A stretch of 64,000 bases of DNA from Akkermansia sp. N21116 (GTDB lineage Bacteria > Verrucomicrobiota > Verrucomicrobiia > Verrucomicrobiales > Akkermansiaceae), in the NCBI RefSeq assembly GCF_029854705.2, contig NZ_CP139035.1, positions 3,162,001-3,226,000 on the forward strand. Reading direction: 5' to 3'. The position numbers were made by a program, and so were the translations under genes. The notes below the pieces were generated by a model that saw only the letters and a list, made by a program, of their open reading frames with translations, was not told where the DNA came from and searched no databases. Shown in pieces: positions 1 to 8,477 of this stretch; position 1 is the stretch's first letter, and each line of letters begins with the position of its first letter.

Positions 1-2
1 CC

Positions 3-65
3 GGATTCATCACCGGCATTACCATCCCCGTCGACGGCGGGTTCCTCGCCTTCTCCGGCGTTTAA
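3..65 (+). CDS. SDR-family oxidoreductase, C-terminal 20 residues only (likely D-mannonate/fructuronate oxidoreductase)
   Basis: The window opens inside a reading frame that ends GFITGITIPVDGGFLAFSGV and stops at TAA 63-65. The pattern ITG..I.VDGGF..FSG is the usual last strand of short-chain dehydrogenases/reductases, just after the cofactor fold. The next two genes are glucuronate isomerase and KDPG aldolase, 26 bases downstream. The missing step between them is reduction of fructuronate to mannonate, and SDR-type enzymes do this in several gut bacteria. The family call rests on the sequence seen; the substrate is inferred from the neighbours. The start lies outside the window. Confidence 0.7.
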   Translation, partial: GFITGITIPVDGGFLAFSGV

Positions 66-91
66 CAGCATTCCCCTCCTGTATTTATATC

Positions 92-1486
92 ATGATCACA
101 GACGATTTCCTGCTTGATACGCCGCAGGCTCGCACCCTCTTCCACGAGTATGCGGAAAACCTGCCTATTATCGACTACCATTCACACCTGGACCCCGTAG
201 CTATTGCAGAAAACAAACAGTTCTCCAACATCGCCCAGATATGGCTGGATGGAGACCACTATAAATGGCGCGCCATGCGTACCAACGGCATTCCGGAACA
301 ATTCTGTTCCGGCAATGCGTCCGACCGGGAAAAATACAATGCCTGGGCAAAAACTGTTCCCCTTCTCATTCGCAACCCCCTTTATCATTGGACACATCTG
401 GAACTTCGCCGTCCCTTCGGCATCACCGGAGTCCTCTTCGGGCCGGATACAGCCGACGCGATCTGGGACCAAACAGCCGCCATGCTCCAAGCCGGAGACA
501 TGGGGGTCCGGGACATTCTGCGTGCCATGAAAGTCGAAACCGTCTGTACGACGGACGATCCTGCCGATAACCTGGAGGCTCATGCCCGTATCGCAGCATC
601 GAACTGTTCCACCAAAGTCCTGCCGACCTTCCGCCCGGACAAGGCAAGAGCACTCAAGGACGTCAAGACATGGAATACCTGGACGGGACGCCTCGAACAA
701 GCTGCCGGCAAAGAGCTCGACTCGCTGGAAGCCTTCAAACAAGCCCTCTCCGACAGGCACGACTATTTCGCCGCCCACGGTTGTAAGCTCTCCGACCATT
801 CCCTCGAATTCATGGATGAAGAATCGCTGTCCGACGAGGAAGCGGCCGCTATCTTCTCCGCAGCACGCCAGGAACAGGAAATCGCCGTCAAAGACGCCGA
901 ACGCTTCTCCAACTATATGATTGACTTCTTCGCCGATCTGGATGCCCGTTCCGGCTGGGTGCGCCAGCTCCACGTCGGAGCCTTGCGCAACCCGAACGGA
1001 GAAGCCCTCCGAACGCTTGGTCCGGATACCGGGTTCGACAGTATCGCCGATTTCAACTACGCCTCTCCCCTTGCCAAAATCCTGGATCGTTCCGCGCAAA
1101 AAGGAGCCCTGCCCCGTACCATCCTATACAACCTCAATCCACGAGACAATGCCCTCATGGCTGCTCTCTGCGGTAGTTTCCAGGACGGTTCCAGCCCCTG
1201 CAAAATGCAATACGGAGCCGCCTGGTGGTTCCTGGACCAGATGGACGGCATGATCAACCACCTCGAAACTCTTAGTCAACTTGGGACTCTCTCCCGCTTC
1301 GTCGGCATGCTGACGGACAGCCGGAGTTTCCTCAGCTACACGCGCCACGAATACTTCCGCCGCATTCTATGCCGCGTTCTCGGGCGCGACATGGTCGGAG
1401 GACTCATTCCGGACGATATGGAGCTCATCGGCACCATGGTCAGTGATATTTCTTACTTTAACGCTAAAAACTATTTTAACTTCTAA
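92..1486 (+). CDS. uxaC: Glucuronate (uronate) isomerase
   Basis: A 464-residue cytoplasmic enzyme that converts D-glucuronate to D-fructuronate (or galacturonate to tagaturonate), the first step of hexuronate breakdown. The length and whole sequence fit the UxaC family of the amidohydrolase superfamily: an N-terminal YHSHLDP metal-binding motif near residue 33, and a C-terminal half with the family run LTDSRSFLSYTRHEYFRR. The ATG at 92 starts the first family-typical residues (MITDDFLLDT). It is preceded by a pyrimidine-rich leader, not a Shine-Dalgarno sequence. It is followed 3 bases after its stop by eda, so the two are co-transcribed, probably with the SDR gene upstream. Host mucin or dietary glycosaminoglycan uronates are plausible sources of substrate. 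Confidence 0.95.
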   Translation: MITDDFLLDTPQARTLFHEYAENLPIIDYHSHLDPVAIAENKQFSNIAQIWLDGDHYKWRAMRTNGIPEQFCSGNASDREKYNAWAKTVPLLIRNPLYHWTHLELRRPFGITGVLFGPDTADAIWDQTAAMLQAGDMGVRDILRAMKVETVCTTDDPADNLEAHARIAASNCSTKVLPTFRPDKARALKDVKTWNTWTGRLEQAAGKELDSLEAFKQALSDRHDYFAAHGCKLSDHSLEFMDEESLSDEEAAAIFSAARQEQEIAVKDAERFSNYMIDFFADLDARSGWVRQLHVGALRNPNGEALRTLGPDTGFDSIADFNYASPLAKILDRSAQKGALPRTILYNLNPRDNALMAALCGSFQDGSSPCKMQYGAAWWFLDQMDGMINHLETLSQLGTLSRFVGMLTDSRSFLSYTRHEYFRRILCRVLGRDMVGGLIPDDMELIGTMVSDISYFNAKNYFNF

Positions 1487-1489
1487 ATC

Positions 1490-2122
1490 ATGAAAACTAT
1501 TATCGAGGCTCTTTCCTCTCTCAAACTCGTTCCCGTCGTTGTTCTCAACGATCCGGATAAAGCCGTCCCTCTGGCACGTACGCTTGTGGACAACGGATGC
1601 AACGGCATCGAAATTACCTTCCGCACGGAAGCTGCCGAAGAATCCATTGTCCGCATCGCCCGGGAAGTCCCTGAAATGCTGATCGGAGCAGGTACCCTGC
1701 TCACTCCCGATCAAGTCGTCCGAGCCAAAAAAGCCGGAGCCACCTTCGGCGTTTCTCCCGGTTTCGATCCCGTCGTCGTCAAGGCAGCCCAGGAAGACGG
1801 ACTGCCTTTTGCCCCCGGCATTGCCACAGCATCGGAAATCTGCCAGGCCCTCACAATGGGGTGCCTTTTCCAGAAGTTCTTCCCGGCGGAACCGGCGGGC
1901 GGTCCCAAAATGCTGAAGGCCATCCTGGCCGCCGTACGCCACACGGGCATCCGCATCATGCCGACGGGAGGGATCAATGCCGACAACATCGCCAACTGGC
2001 TCTCCATTCCGGAAGTTGTCGCCTGCGGCGGTTCCTGGATCTGTGAAGCATCCCTGATTGATACCTCCAACTGGGAAGAAATAGGACGACGCACACGAGA
2101 AGCCCTCGCTGCCATCCGCTAA
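1490..2122 (+). CDS. eda: 2-keto-3-deoxy-6-phosphogluconate (KDPG) aldolase
   Basis: A 210-residue class I aldolase that splits KDPG into pyruvate and glyceraldehyde-3-phosphate, the last step of the uronate and Entner-Doudoroff routes. Family landmarks are visible: GIEITFRT, with the general-base glutamate at about residue 41; the Schiff-base lysine at residue 129 in QKFFPAEPAGG; and a phosphate-binding segment MPTGGIN. It lies 3 bases after uxaC and is followed by a strong terminator at 2143-2180, so it closes the hexuronate operon. The intermediate enzymes (mannonate dehydratase, KDG kinase) are not in the window and must be elsewhere or upstream. Confidence 0.95.
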   Translation: MKTIIEALSSLKLVPVVVLNDPDKAVPLARTLVDNGCNGIEITFRTEAAEESIVRIAREVPEMLIGAGTLLTPDQVVRAKKAGATFGVSPGFDPVVVKAAQEDGLPFAPGIATASEICQALTMGCLFQKFFPAEPAGGPKMLKAILAAVRHTGIRIMPTGGINADNIANWLSIPEVVACGGSWICEASLIDTSNWEEIGRRTREALAAIR

Positions 2123-2142
2123 ACTTTCTCTGTATTATTTTA

Positions 2143-2180
2143 GGGGCTGTTCCGCACAAACAAGCGGAGCAGCCCCTTTT
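2143..2180 (+). terminator. Rho-independent terminator of the uxaC-eda operon
   Basis: A 13-bp stem, GGGGCTGTTCCGC paired with GCGGAGCAGCCCC (one G-T wobble), with an 8-base loop, followed by TTTT. It starts 20 bases after the eda stop. Confidence 0.9.
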
Positions 2181-2220
2181 CGTTTATCATTTATTTCAAA
2201 GATCGCATCCTGAATTCGAC

Positions 2221-4173
2221 CTATTCGGAAGGAGTTTCGCCCTCATCAAGTCCGAGGTAGCACCCGGGATAGTTCTTGGTCGGCTGCCAGTGTTCCCATT
2301 TTTTCAACTGGCCCTTGGTAGAATTATTGATAGGAAGTTTCCAGGTTTCAAAGAAGAGGGTCAAATCCTTCTGAAGCACTTTACCGAAATTCTTCATCAC
2401 CCAGTTCCACTTTTCATCATCCGATGTCTTGTCGTTCTTGTAGGGATGCTTGATGTAAGCCTTGTTCACTTCACGGAACGATTCACAACCGAAATGATAC
2501 ATGATTTCACCCCATAGGAACAACTGGGTCCCGTTTTCGGCATCATTGTATCCGGCCGTCTTGTTTGTCAAATACGTACACATGTCCGGAGCCATCACAT
2601 CCGGGGACATGCCGCGGACAGCATAGGGTTTCTTTCCGACTCCCATCACCTCGCATACGAGCGAGAAGATGTTGACGGATACCTCCGTCTGACCTTCCAT
2701 CGCAAAGGGTGCTCCCTGATGGTTATGCCCCAGTTCATGCCAAAGCCCCCAACTCCCTTCCGTCAAAATGGAACCGTCCGCTACGGCATCCGCCCAGCTC
2801 ATATACCCCATGGCAGGATAACCCGAATGTCCGAAACCTACGGAAATCTGCCGGTCAACGACAAAACGCATGGGAGTACGAATACGGTCGGTCATATCAT
2901 CCCAGCCGGCCACCCAGTCCTCAAGAGCCATGCATTTCTGAAGAAGTTCCGCAACTTCCTTGATCTTGACGCATTCCTTTAATTTTTTCGTCGGCATGGT
3001 GAAAACCAACCGGGGCATGCGGATTTCTCCCCAGGGAGCCTTTGTCTGAGCAAGCTGTTCCTGCCATTGTTCGGGGGTCGTTTCTCCCATGATGTAGAGA
3101 GGAGCGGGAATTGCTCCGGAAATTTTCACCTTGAACGTCTTGGCTTGTTTGTTGCGTTTATTCACGCAGACATACACCAAGCCGCCGCTGGGATCAGCCA
3201 AATGCACTCTGGCCTTGTTGACGCCCGTACTGTTGCCGATAATTGGCAGACGCGCCCATTCCGTCGTCTTCTCATTCATCAGGTTGTCCGTATGACAACC
3301 GATACGGACACTCAACTGCCCCTTGGGAGCACTACCGGAAAACGAGAAGGTTACCTTGGCCCCGGGAGGAGCATACAATCCCGTACTGTGCCAGCCTCCG
3401 ATGGAAGAATCGATTTCCACTGTTCTCGTCACCAATTCGGCTCCTTCATCGGGCAATCCGGGAAAATCCTTGGCGGACGGACTCGCCTTAATCCGAGAAT
3501 CCTGTCCTCTCCATTTCTGATAAGTTTCCACCATTTCCGCCGCTTTGGAACGATCCTTCCACTTTGAAGACTCCGTCGGGAAATCGGTCAATTCCGTATA
3601 TTTATCGGCGGATTCCCAAGACCACGTCCCGATCACCTTGTCCTCATTCATGGGAATCTTGTCCGCGGATTTGGGGTAAAACTTGCTCAAATCGGGCATC
3701 TTATTCTCGAAAGGCTTGGGAAAATCCGACTTGCGAAGCGCATCAAAGTCCGGTTCCTCCTGGCTGCCTTCGTCTTGTTCTGCCTTGCGTGCCGCATCTT
3801 CTTCGGCCTGGCGGCGGGCTTCTTCCTCCTCCGCTTTCCTGCGGGCCTCTTCCTCCTGTTGTTTTTTCAGAGCTTCCTTCTTGGCTTCATCAGCCTTGCG
3901 GCGTGCTTCCTCGCTCATTTTCCTCTGGCGTTCCAGCTTCTCCTTGCGGCGTGCTTCCGCCTGCTGGGCAATACGCAGGTTTTCCTGGCGCACTTTTTCC
4001 TGCTGGGCTTTTTTCTTTTCCGCCTGTTCAATGCGGGCTGCCCTATCCCTCTCCTGTTTATTCTGGTAGACATAATAAGCTCCCCACAGGATCGCACCAA
4101 TCATAACAATCACCAAAAAGGAGGCGATGGCGCCTCCCCGGAACACGTGGCGGGAAAAGGATCTGTTCTTCAT
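2221..4173 (-). CDS. Membrane-anchored M60-like (peptidase M60/enhancin family) zinc metallopeptidase
   Basis: A 650-residue protein. Residues 1-13 are basic, about 14-36 form one membrane helix, and about 38-145 are a highly charged Lys/Glu/Arg/Gln coiled coil. A linker and a beta-rich region follow, then the catalytic part. The zinc motif is H479-E-L-G-H483 (HELGHNHQ), followed by E497 in the TEVSVNIF segment; this matches the M60 signature HExxH plus a downstream Glu. M60 proteases cleave O-glycosylated mucin-type proteins, and Akkermansia uses several. The predicted topology is N-in, with the catalytic domain outside the inner membrane on a coiled-coil stalk. It is a single gene, convergent with eda and upstream-flanked by the rplQ terminator. 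Substrate is inferred from the family. Confidence 0.85.
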   Translation of the reverse strand: MKNRSFSRHVFRGGAIASFLVIVMIGAILWGAYYVYQNKQERDRAARIEQAEKKKAQQEKVRQENLRIAQQAEARRKEKLERQRKMSEEARRKADEAKKEALKKQQEEEARRKAEEEEARRQAEEDAARKAEQDEGSQEEPDFDALRKSDFPKPFENKMPDLSKFYPKSADKIPMNEDKVIGTWSWESADKYTELTDFPTESSKWKDRSKAAEMVETYQKWRGQDSRIKASPSAKDFPGLPDEGAELVTRTVEIDSSIGGWHSTGLYAPPGAKVTFSFSGSAPKGQLSVRIGCHTDNLMNEKTTEWARLPIIGNSTGVNKARVHLADPSGGLVYVCVNKRNKQAKTFKVKISGAIPAPLYIMGETTPEQWQEQLAQTKAPWGEIRMPRLVFTMPTKKLKECVKIKEVAELLQKCMALEDWVAGWDDMTDRIRTPMRFVVDRQISVGFGHSGYPAMGYMSWADAVADGSILTEGSWGLWHELGHNHQGAPFAMEGQTEVSVNIFSLVCEVMGVGKKPYAVRGMSPDVMAPDMCTYLTNKTAGYNDAENGTQLFLWGEIMYHFGCESFREVNKAYIKHPYKNDKTSDDEKWNWVMKNFGKVLQKDLTLFFETWKLPINNSTKGQLKKWEHWQPTKNYPGCYLGLDEGETPSE

Positions 4174-4339
4174 ACTAGCAAATAAGGGAACCCGTTAATA
4201 CATGGCATATTGAGGCCCTCCTGTCAAATTGAATCCTCGCCCGCAAATCCGGCAACTACTTCTAGATGAAAGCATCGCTCTTTGACTGCCTTGTCAGAAC
4301 GATTTCTTCCAAATGCCTCCTGTATGGCATATTCCTCAC

Positions 4340-4377
4340 AAAAAAACCTCCCCTCTGCAACATGCAGAAAGGAGGTT
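4340..4377 (-). terminator. Terminator of the rpoA-rplQ operon
   Basis: Read on the minus strand: an AACCTCC arm, an inner TCTGCA/TGCAGA stem and a GGAGGTT arm, followed by a run of T. It lies about 40 bases after the rplQ stop. Confidence 0.9.
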
Positions 4378-4415
4378 GTAGAAAAGAAATCCGGCTTATT
4401 CGACCGGAAGGATAC

Positions 4416-4826
4416 TTATGCAGTAGCCGTCGTCGCAGTAGCGGCAACTTCTTCCGTCTTCTCTTCACGGGGAAGATCGATAATTTCGATCATACCCATG
4501 GGAGCGGAGTCGCTCATGCGCTGTCCCAGCTTGACGATGCGGCAGTAACCGCCGGAACGTTCGGCACAGGCCGTAGCAACGGCGCCGAAAAGCACCTTGA
4601 CGGCTTCCGTGTTGTGAATCGTACCGATGGCCAGGCGGCGGGCATGCAGGTCGCCGCGCTTGCCGAGCGTAATCAGCTTTTCAACATAGGGCCGCAGGGC
4701 CTTGGCCTTGGCAAGCGTCGTCGTAATGCGGCCATGCAGGATCAGGCTGACTGCCTGATTGGCAAGCAGAGCGCGACGGTGGGAAGCATTGCGCTGAAGT
4801 TTGGAGATTTTACGTCCGTGTCTCAT
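4416..4826 (-). CDS. rplQ: 50S ribosomal protein L17 (bL17)
   Basis: A 136-residue protein starting MRHGRKISKLQRNASHRRAL, the unmistakable bL17 N-terminus, with RITTTLAKAKALRPYVEKLI following. The C-terminus ends in a short Ala/Thr-rich tail after IEIIDLPREEKTEE, longer than in E. coli. It sits 37 bases downstream of rpoA, as usual, and is followed by its own terminator. It is a structural protein of the large subunit near the exit tunnel. Confidence 0.98.
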   Translation of the reverse strand: MRHGRKISKLQRNASHRRALLANQAVSLILHGRITTTLAKAKALRPYVEKLITLGKRGDLHARRLAIGTIHNTEAVKVLFGAVATACAERSGGYCRIVKLGQRMSDSAPMGMIEIIDLPREEKTEEVAATATTATA

Positions 4827-4863
4827 GGTAATGTGTTTCTGTTAGGTTTTGCGTTAAGTTTAA

Positions 4864-5979
4864 TTAATCTTCGTCGTCTTCGATATTCTGTGCAATCAGG
4901 TCGGCAAGGCCTACGGGACTTTCCTCTTCGACTCCGATACGGGTCTTGGCCTGCGGAGCAGGTCCGTTCAGGAGGGAAGGATCAACCTGGACGCCAAGAG
5001 ACAAACCGAGGTCTGCGAGCTTTTCCTTGATTTCGTTGAGGGATTTTTTACCGAAGTTGCGGTACTTGAGCATTTCGCTTTCGCTCTTCATGGCCAGCTG
5101 ACCAACCGTTGTGATGTTGGCATTGTTGAGGCAGTTGGCGGCACGAACGGAAAGTTCAATTTCGTTGACGCTCATATTAAGAAGCTTGCGGAGGCGAGCG
5201 GTTTCTTCGTCCTGCACGGCGGCGGGAGCTTCTTCGAAGCTAACCTTGCTATCGTCGTAATTAACGAACACGTCCAGGTGGTGGCGAAGAATCGCGGAAG
5301 CCTGAAGCATAGCGTCGGCAGGAGAAATGCGGCCGTCCGTCCAAACTTCCAGCGTCAGCTTGTCAAAGTCGGTCATGTGGCCGACACGCGTATTCATGAC
5401 GGAATATTTCACGCGGGTCACGGGGGAGAAGATCGAGTCGATCGGAATCACGCCGATGGGCATGTCGGGCTGCTTGTTTTCTTCACCTGTCTTGAAGCCG
5501 CGGCTGACGCGCACTTCGAATTCGCAATCGAAAAGAGTGTTTTGGTCCAGGTGGCAAATGACCTGTTCGGGGTTAACGACCTTGTAAACGGTATCGTCGG
5601 AGATGTCACCGGCAGTGACGACCCCTTCCTTCTGGACCTTGAGGGTCAAGAGTCGGGGTTCCTTGCTCGTGTGGCTGAAGCGGACCTTCTTGAGGTTGAG
5701 GATGATTTCCGTCACATCTTCCACAACGCCGGGAAGAGAGGAAAATTCATGCTGCGCACCGGCGATGCGAACGGACGTAATGGCAGCGCCTTCCAGCGAG
5801 CCGAGAAGTACGCGGCGCAGGGAGTTGCCGAGAGTATGCCCGAATCCGTTTTCAAACGGTTCGGCAACGAAGGTCAGACGGTTGGGGTTTTCGGGGTCTT
5901 CGATCTTTTCGAGATGGCTAGGCACTTCGAAACGGCTCAAAACCGTCACTTCATCCTGTATGTTTTCTTGATCCGACAT
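4864..5979 (-). CDS. rpoA: DNA-directed RNA polymerase subunit alpha
   Basis: A 371-residue alpha subunit. The N-terminal assembly domain shows GFGHTLGNSLRRVLLGSLEGAAIT. The C-terminal domain that contacts UP elements and activators carries ELSVRAANCLNNANI and YRNFGKKSLNEIKEKL. The frame stays open for 47 more codons upstream to 6120, but homology begins at the ATG at 5979 (MSDQENIQDEV), so I chose that start. An AGGAGG lies about 25 bases upstream, too far to act as a normal ribosome site. Unlike the classic alpha operon, no rpsM, rpsK or rpsD precedes it: the next gene is a divergent LOG gene. The roughly 220-base leader must hold the promoter. Confidence 0.97.
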   Translation of the reverse strand: MSDQENIQDEVTVLSRFEVPSHLEKIEDPENPNRLTFVAEPFENGFGHTLGNSLRRVLLGSLEGAAITSVRIAGAQHEFSSLPGVVEDVTEIILNLKKVRFSHTSKEPRLLTLKVQKEGVVTAGDISDDTVYKVVNPEQVICHLDQNTLFDCEFEVRVSRGFKTGEENKQPDMPIGVIPIDSIFSPVTRVKYSVMNTRVGHMTDFDKLTLEVWTDGRISPADAMLQASAILRHHLDVFVNYDDSKVSFEEAPAAVQDEETARLRKLLNMSVNEIELSVRAANCLNNANITTVGQLAMKSESEMLKYRNFGKKSLNEIKEKLADLGLSLGVQVDPSLLNGPAPQAKTRIGVEEESPVGLADLIAQNIEDDED

Positions 5980-6200
5980 GGTCGTATTGGGTTTACCGGG
6001 TTTCCCTCCTGGCGAGCTGACCGGGAATGAGTTAACCTCTTCCCTGGGAGGACCTACGGCAAGTTTTAATGACAACTCGCGTGGCGGAAACTCTAGCCTG
6101 ACACGGAAAACAATCAACACTTTTTCTCTCTGTATAAAAAAAATCTGTGACTTACCGCCCTGTTTAGGGCATTTATAGAGGGAGAATAGATCACTCCTTT

Positions 6201-7298
6201 ATGAAACAACCCCAATTCCTGAATGAACGAGACATCCTCTGCGTACGAGCCACCGCCCTGGAAGAAAAGGGCCTTACGACAGGCGTCGATGAGCTCGATG
6301 AAGAAATCAGAAAATTTTCGGAAAGGGTATCAACGACTTTCGATCCCCGCTACCTGCAGTCCCTGATCACCTTGGGCGCCGTCATGGCACAGTCCGATCT
6401 TCCCCAGCATGACTACGCCCTCATGGTCCGCACAGTATATGAAATGTTGAAAGCCGACCAGGTATTCGCCCCCTACCGTCATATCCGTAAAATCACGGTA
6501 TTCGGCTCCGCACGCATCAAATTCGAAGAACCGGCCTATCGAACCGCCCTGGATTTTTCCAGAGAAGCGGCGGAACACGGCTACATGGTCATCTCGGGGG
6601 GAGGACCGGGCATCATGCAGGCCTGCAATGAAGGAGCCGGCGTAACGCGTTCTTTCGGACTGAACATCAAGCTTCCCTTCGAGCAGCATTCCAACCACAT
6701 TGTCAAAGACAGCGAGAGGCTCGTCAACTTCCACTATTTCTTTACGAGGAAACTCAATTTCGTATCGCAGGCCGATGCCATGGTTGCTTTCCCCGGCGGA
6801 TTCGGCACCATGGACGAAGTCTTTGAAACCTTGACGCTCATCCAAACAGGCAAGGCGTCCATCTTCCCTCTCGTCCTCCTGGATTCACCAGGCAAGACAT
6901 TCTGGATCAACTGGTTGCGATTTATCCGAGTAGAATTGCTCGAATCCGGCCTGATTTCCAACGATGACATGGACTTCATCTATCTGACCAAGAGCCCTCA
7001 AGATGCCATCGACCACATTGACCAGTTCTACAAAATATTCCACTCGTACCGTTTCATCGGCGACATCATCAGCATCCGCCTCAACACCCCCATCAGCCAG
7101 GAATGGATATCCAGACTCCAGCTTGAGTTTGCGGACATCATTCAGGATGGTTCCATCACGCTCTGCGACGCCCTTCCGGAAGAAGACGACGAACCTCTCA
7201 TTTTCAACATGCCCCGGCTTGTTTTCACCTTCAACCGTTCCAGCTACGGACGCCTCCGCACATTGATCGACCGCATCAACGAATACCCCGAAGCCTGA
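6201..7298 (+). CDS. LOG-family protein (TIGR00730-like putative nucleotide phosphoribohydrolase)
   Basis: A 365-residue protein with the two hallmark LOG motifs: SGGGPGIMQACNEGA near residue 132 and PGGFGTMDEVFE near residue 197. They form the active site of a Rossmann-like lysine-decarboxylase-fold protein. Members hydrolyse nucleoside 5'-monophosphates such as cytokinin ribotides, releasing the base. About 95 residues precede the domain and about 80 follow it, so it is longer than the plant-type enzymes of about 200 residues. It is divergent from rpoA and 31 bases upstream of the prepilin peptidase. The physiological substrate is unknown; family assignment is firm. Confidence 0.85.
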   Translation: MKQPQFLNERDILCVRATALEEKGLTTGVDELDEEIRKFSERVSTTFDPRYLQSLITLGAVMAQSDLPQHDYALMVRTVYEMLKADQVFAPYRHIRKITVFGSARIKFEEPAYRTALDFSREAAEHGYMVISGGGPGIMQACNEGAGVTRSFGLNIKLPFEQHSNHIVKDSERLVNFHYFFTRKLNFVSQADAMVAFPGGFGTMDEVFETLTLIQTGKASIFPLVLLDSPGKTFWINWLRFIRVELLESGLISNDDMDFIYLTKSPQDAIDHIDQFYKIFHSYRFIGDIISIRLNTPISQEWISRLQLEFADIIQDGSITLCDALPEEDDEPLIFNMPRLVFTFNRSSYGRLRTLIDRINEYPEA

Positions 7299-7329
7299 AG
7301 AGCCTCCTCCGCAATCATCCCCCTCCATC

Positions 7330-8442
7330 ATGCCGGACTACCTTCCCTGTTGGTTCCTGCCCGCCGCCTGCGCCTTGATCGGCGCATGCATCGGGTCGTT
7401 TCTCAATGTCGTCATCTACCGGCTGCCCAGGAACCTCTCCATCAACGAACCGAAGCGCTCCTTCTGTCCGGCCTGTAAAAAGTCCATCCCCTGGTACCGG
7501 AACATTCCCGTCGCCAGCTGGCTCATCCTGCGCGGAAAATGCGCCAACTGCCATAGCCGGATCTCCTTCCGGTACTGGATAGTCGAAGTTATGACGGCAC
7601 TGCTCTTTGCAGCGGCCGCCTATGTCTGCCAGGACGAATCCCCTCTGCTCCTCGTCCCCCTGCTGGGATGGACAGCCATGGGAATCGCCATCGCCTTCAT
7701 CGACGCCGAACACATGATCGTCTTCCCAAGAGATACGGTCATCGCCGGACTTCTGGGAGTGTCTGCCGCTCTGCTCTCTCCCCCCTGGATGGAAGAACTT
7801 CCTTTCCTGACCGAACGTCTCGAAGCCTCATTCATCGGAGCAGCCGCTGGCTATATCGGCATTCGTCTCGTCATTGAACTGGGGAAAAAGCTCTTCGGCA
7901 CATGGAAGCGGGACTTTCCAGTCGGGAGCCGGTGGGAACTCCGCGAGCCGTCCACCGACGAAGAAGAACTCACGCTGGTGCTTCCCGACGGGGACTACAC
8001 CTGGTCCGATCTCTTCTCCCGCGACAGCGACCGGGCCATTTTCACGGCAGCGCAGTTGGAAATTGACGGATCTTCCGTTCCCGGGGATACATTCACCCTG
8101 TACCAGAACCGCATCGTCTCCGGTGACGGGACAATCTTCCTCATCGAATCCATCAAGTCTGCCTCCGGCACGCTGGAACACATTCAAGCCAACCGGGAAG
8201 CCATGGGCTACGGAGATGCGTGGATCATGATGATGATCGGCGCACTTTGCGGATGGGAGGGAGTCCTCTTCTGCCTCGTTGCCGGAAGCCTCACCGGTAT
8301 CATTGCCGGTCTGGCAGGGCGCATCGGATTCGGGAAACCGATCCCCTTCGGGCCCTGCCTGCTATTCGCCGCCGCCATCTGGATTCTGGGCGGCTACGAG
8401 CTGTGGGCATGGTATTGCGAATGGCTGCTCGTGCCCCTGTAA
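7330..8442 (+). CDS. pilD: Prepilin leader peptidase / N-methyltransferase (A24 family) with an inserted domain
   Basis: A 370-residue integral membrane protein that cleaves and N-methylates type IV pilin-like proteins. The N-terminal region has the family segment GACIGSFLNVVIYRLPR, then paired CPAC and CANC cysteines about 40 residues apart (the methyltransferase zinc site). The catalytic aspartates of the aspartate protease half are D125 (FIDAEH) and D296 (GYGDAW). These are about 60 residues apart in E. coli-type enzymes but 171 here. The extra hydrophilic stretch (about 190-285) carries a beta-rich segment with RDSDRAIFTAAQLEIDG. Some distant relatives in planctomycete-type bacteria are also long. 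Short gap to the LOG gene suggests co-transcription. Confidence 0.9.
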   Translation: MPDYLPCWFLPAACALIGACIGSFLNVVIYRLPRNLSINEPKRSFCPACKKSIPWYRNIPVASWLILRGKCANCHSRISFRYWIVEVMTALLFAAAAYVCQDESPLLLVPLLGWTAMGIAIAFIDAEHMIVFPRDTVIAGLLGVSAALLSPPWMEELPFLTERLEASFIGAAAGYIGIRLVIELGKKLFGTWKRDFPVGSRWELREPSTDEEELTLVLPDGDYTWSDLFSRDSDRAIFTAAQLEIDGSSVPGDTFTLYQNRIVSGDGTIFLIESIKSASGTLEHIQANREAMGYGDAWIMMMIGALCGWEGVLFCLVAGSLTGIIAGLAGRIGFGKPIPFGPCLLFAAAIWILGGYELWAWYCEWLLVPL

Positions 8443-8477
8443 GGAAAGGAGGAAACGAGATATCCTGGGGAGTCCTC

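Noticed and set aside
5980-6120. N-terminal extension of rpoA to 6120
   Set aside because: The 47 extra codons have no family match and the normal N-terminus starts at 5979.
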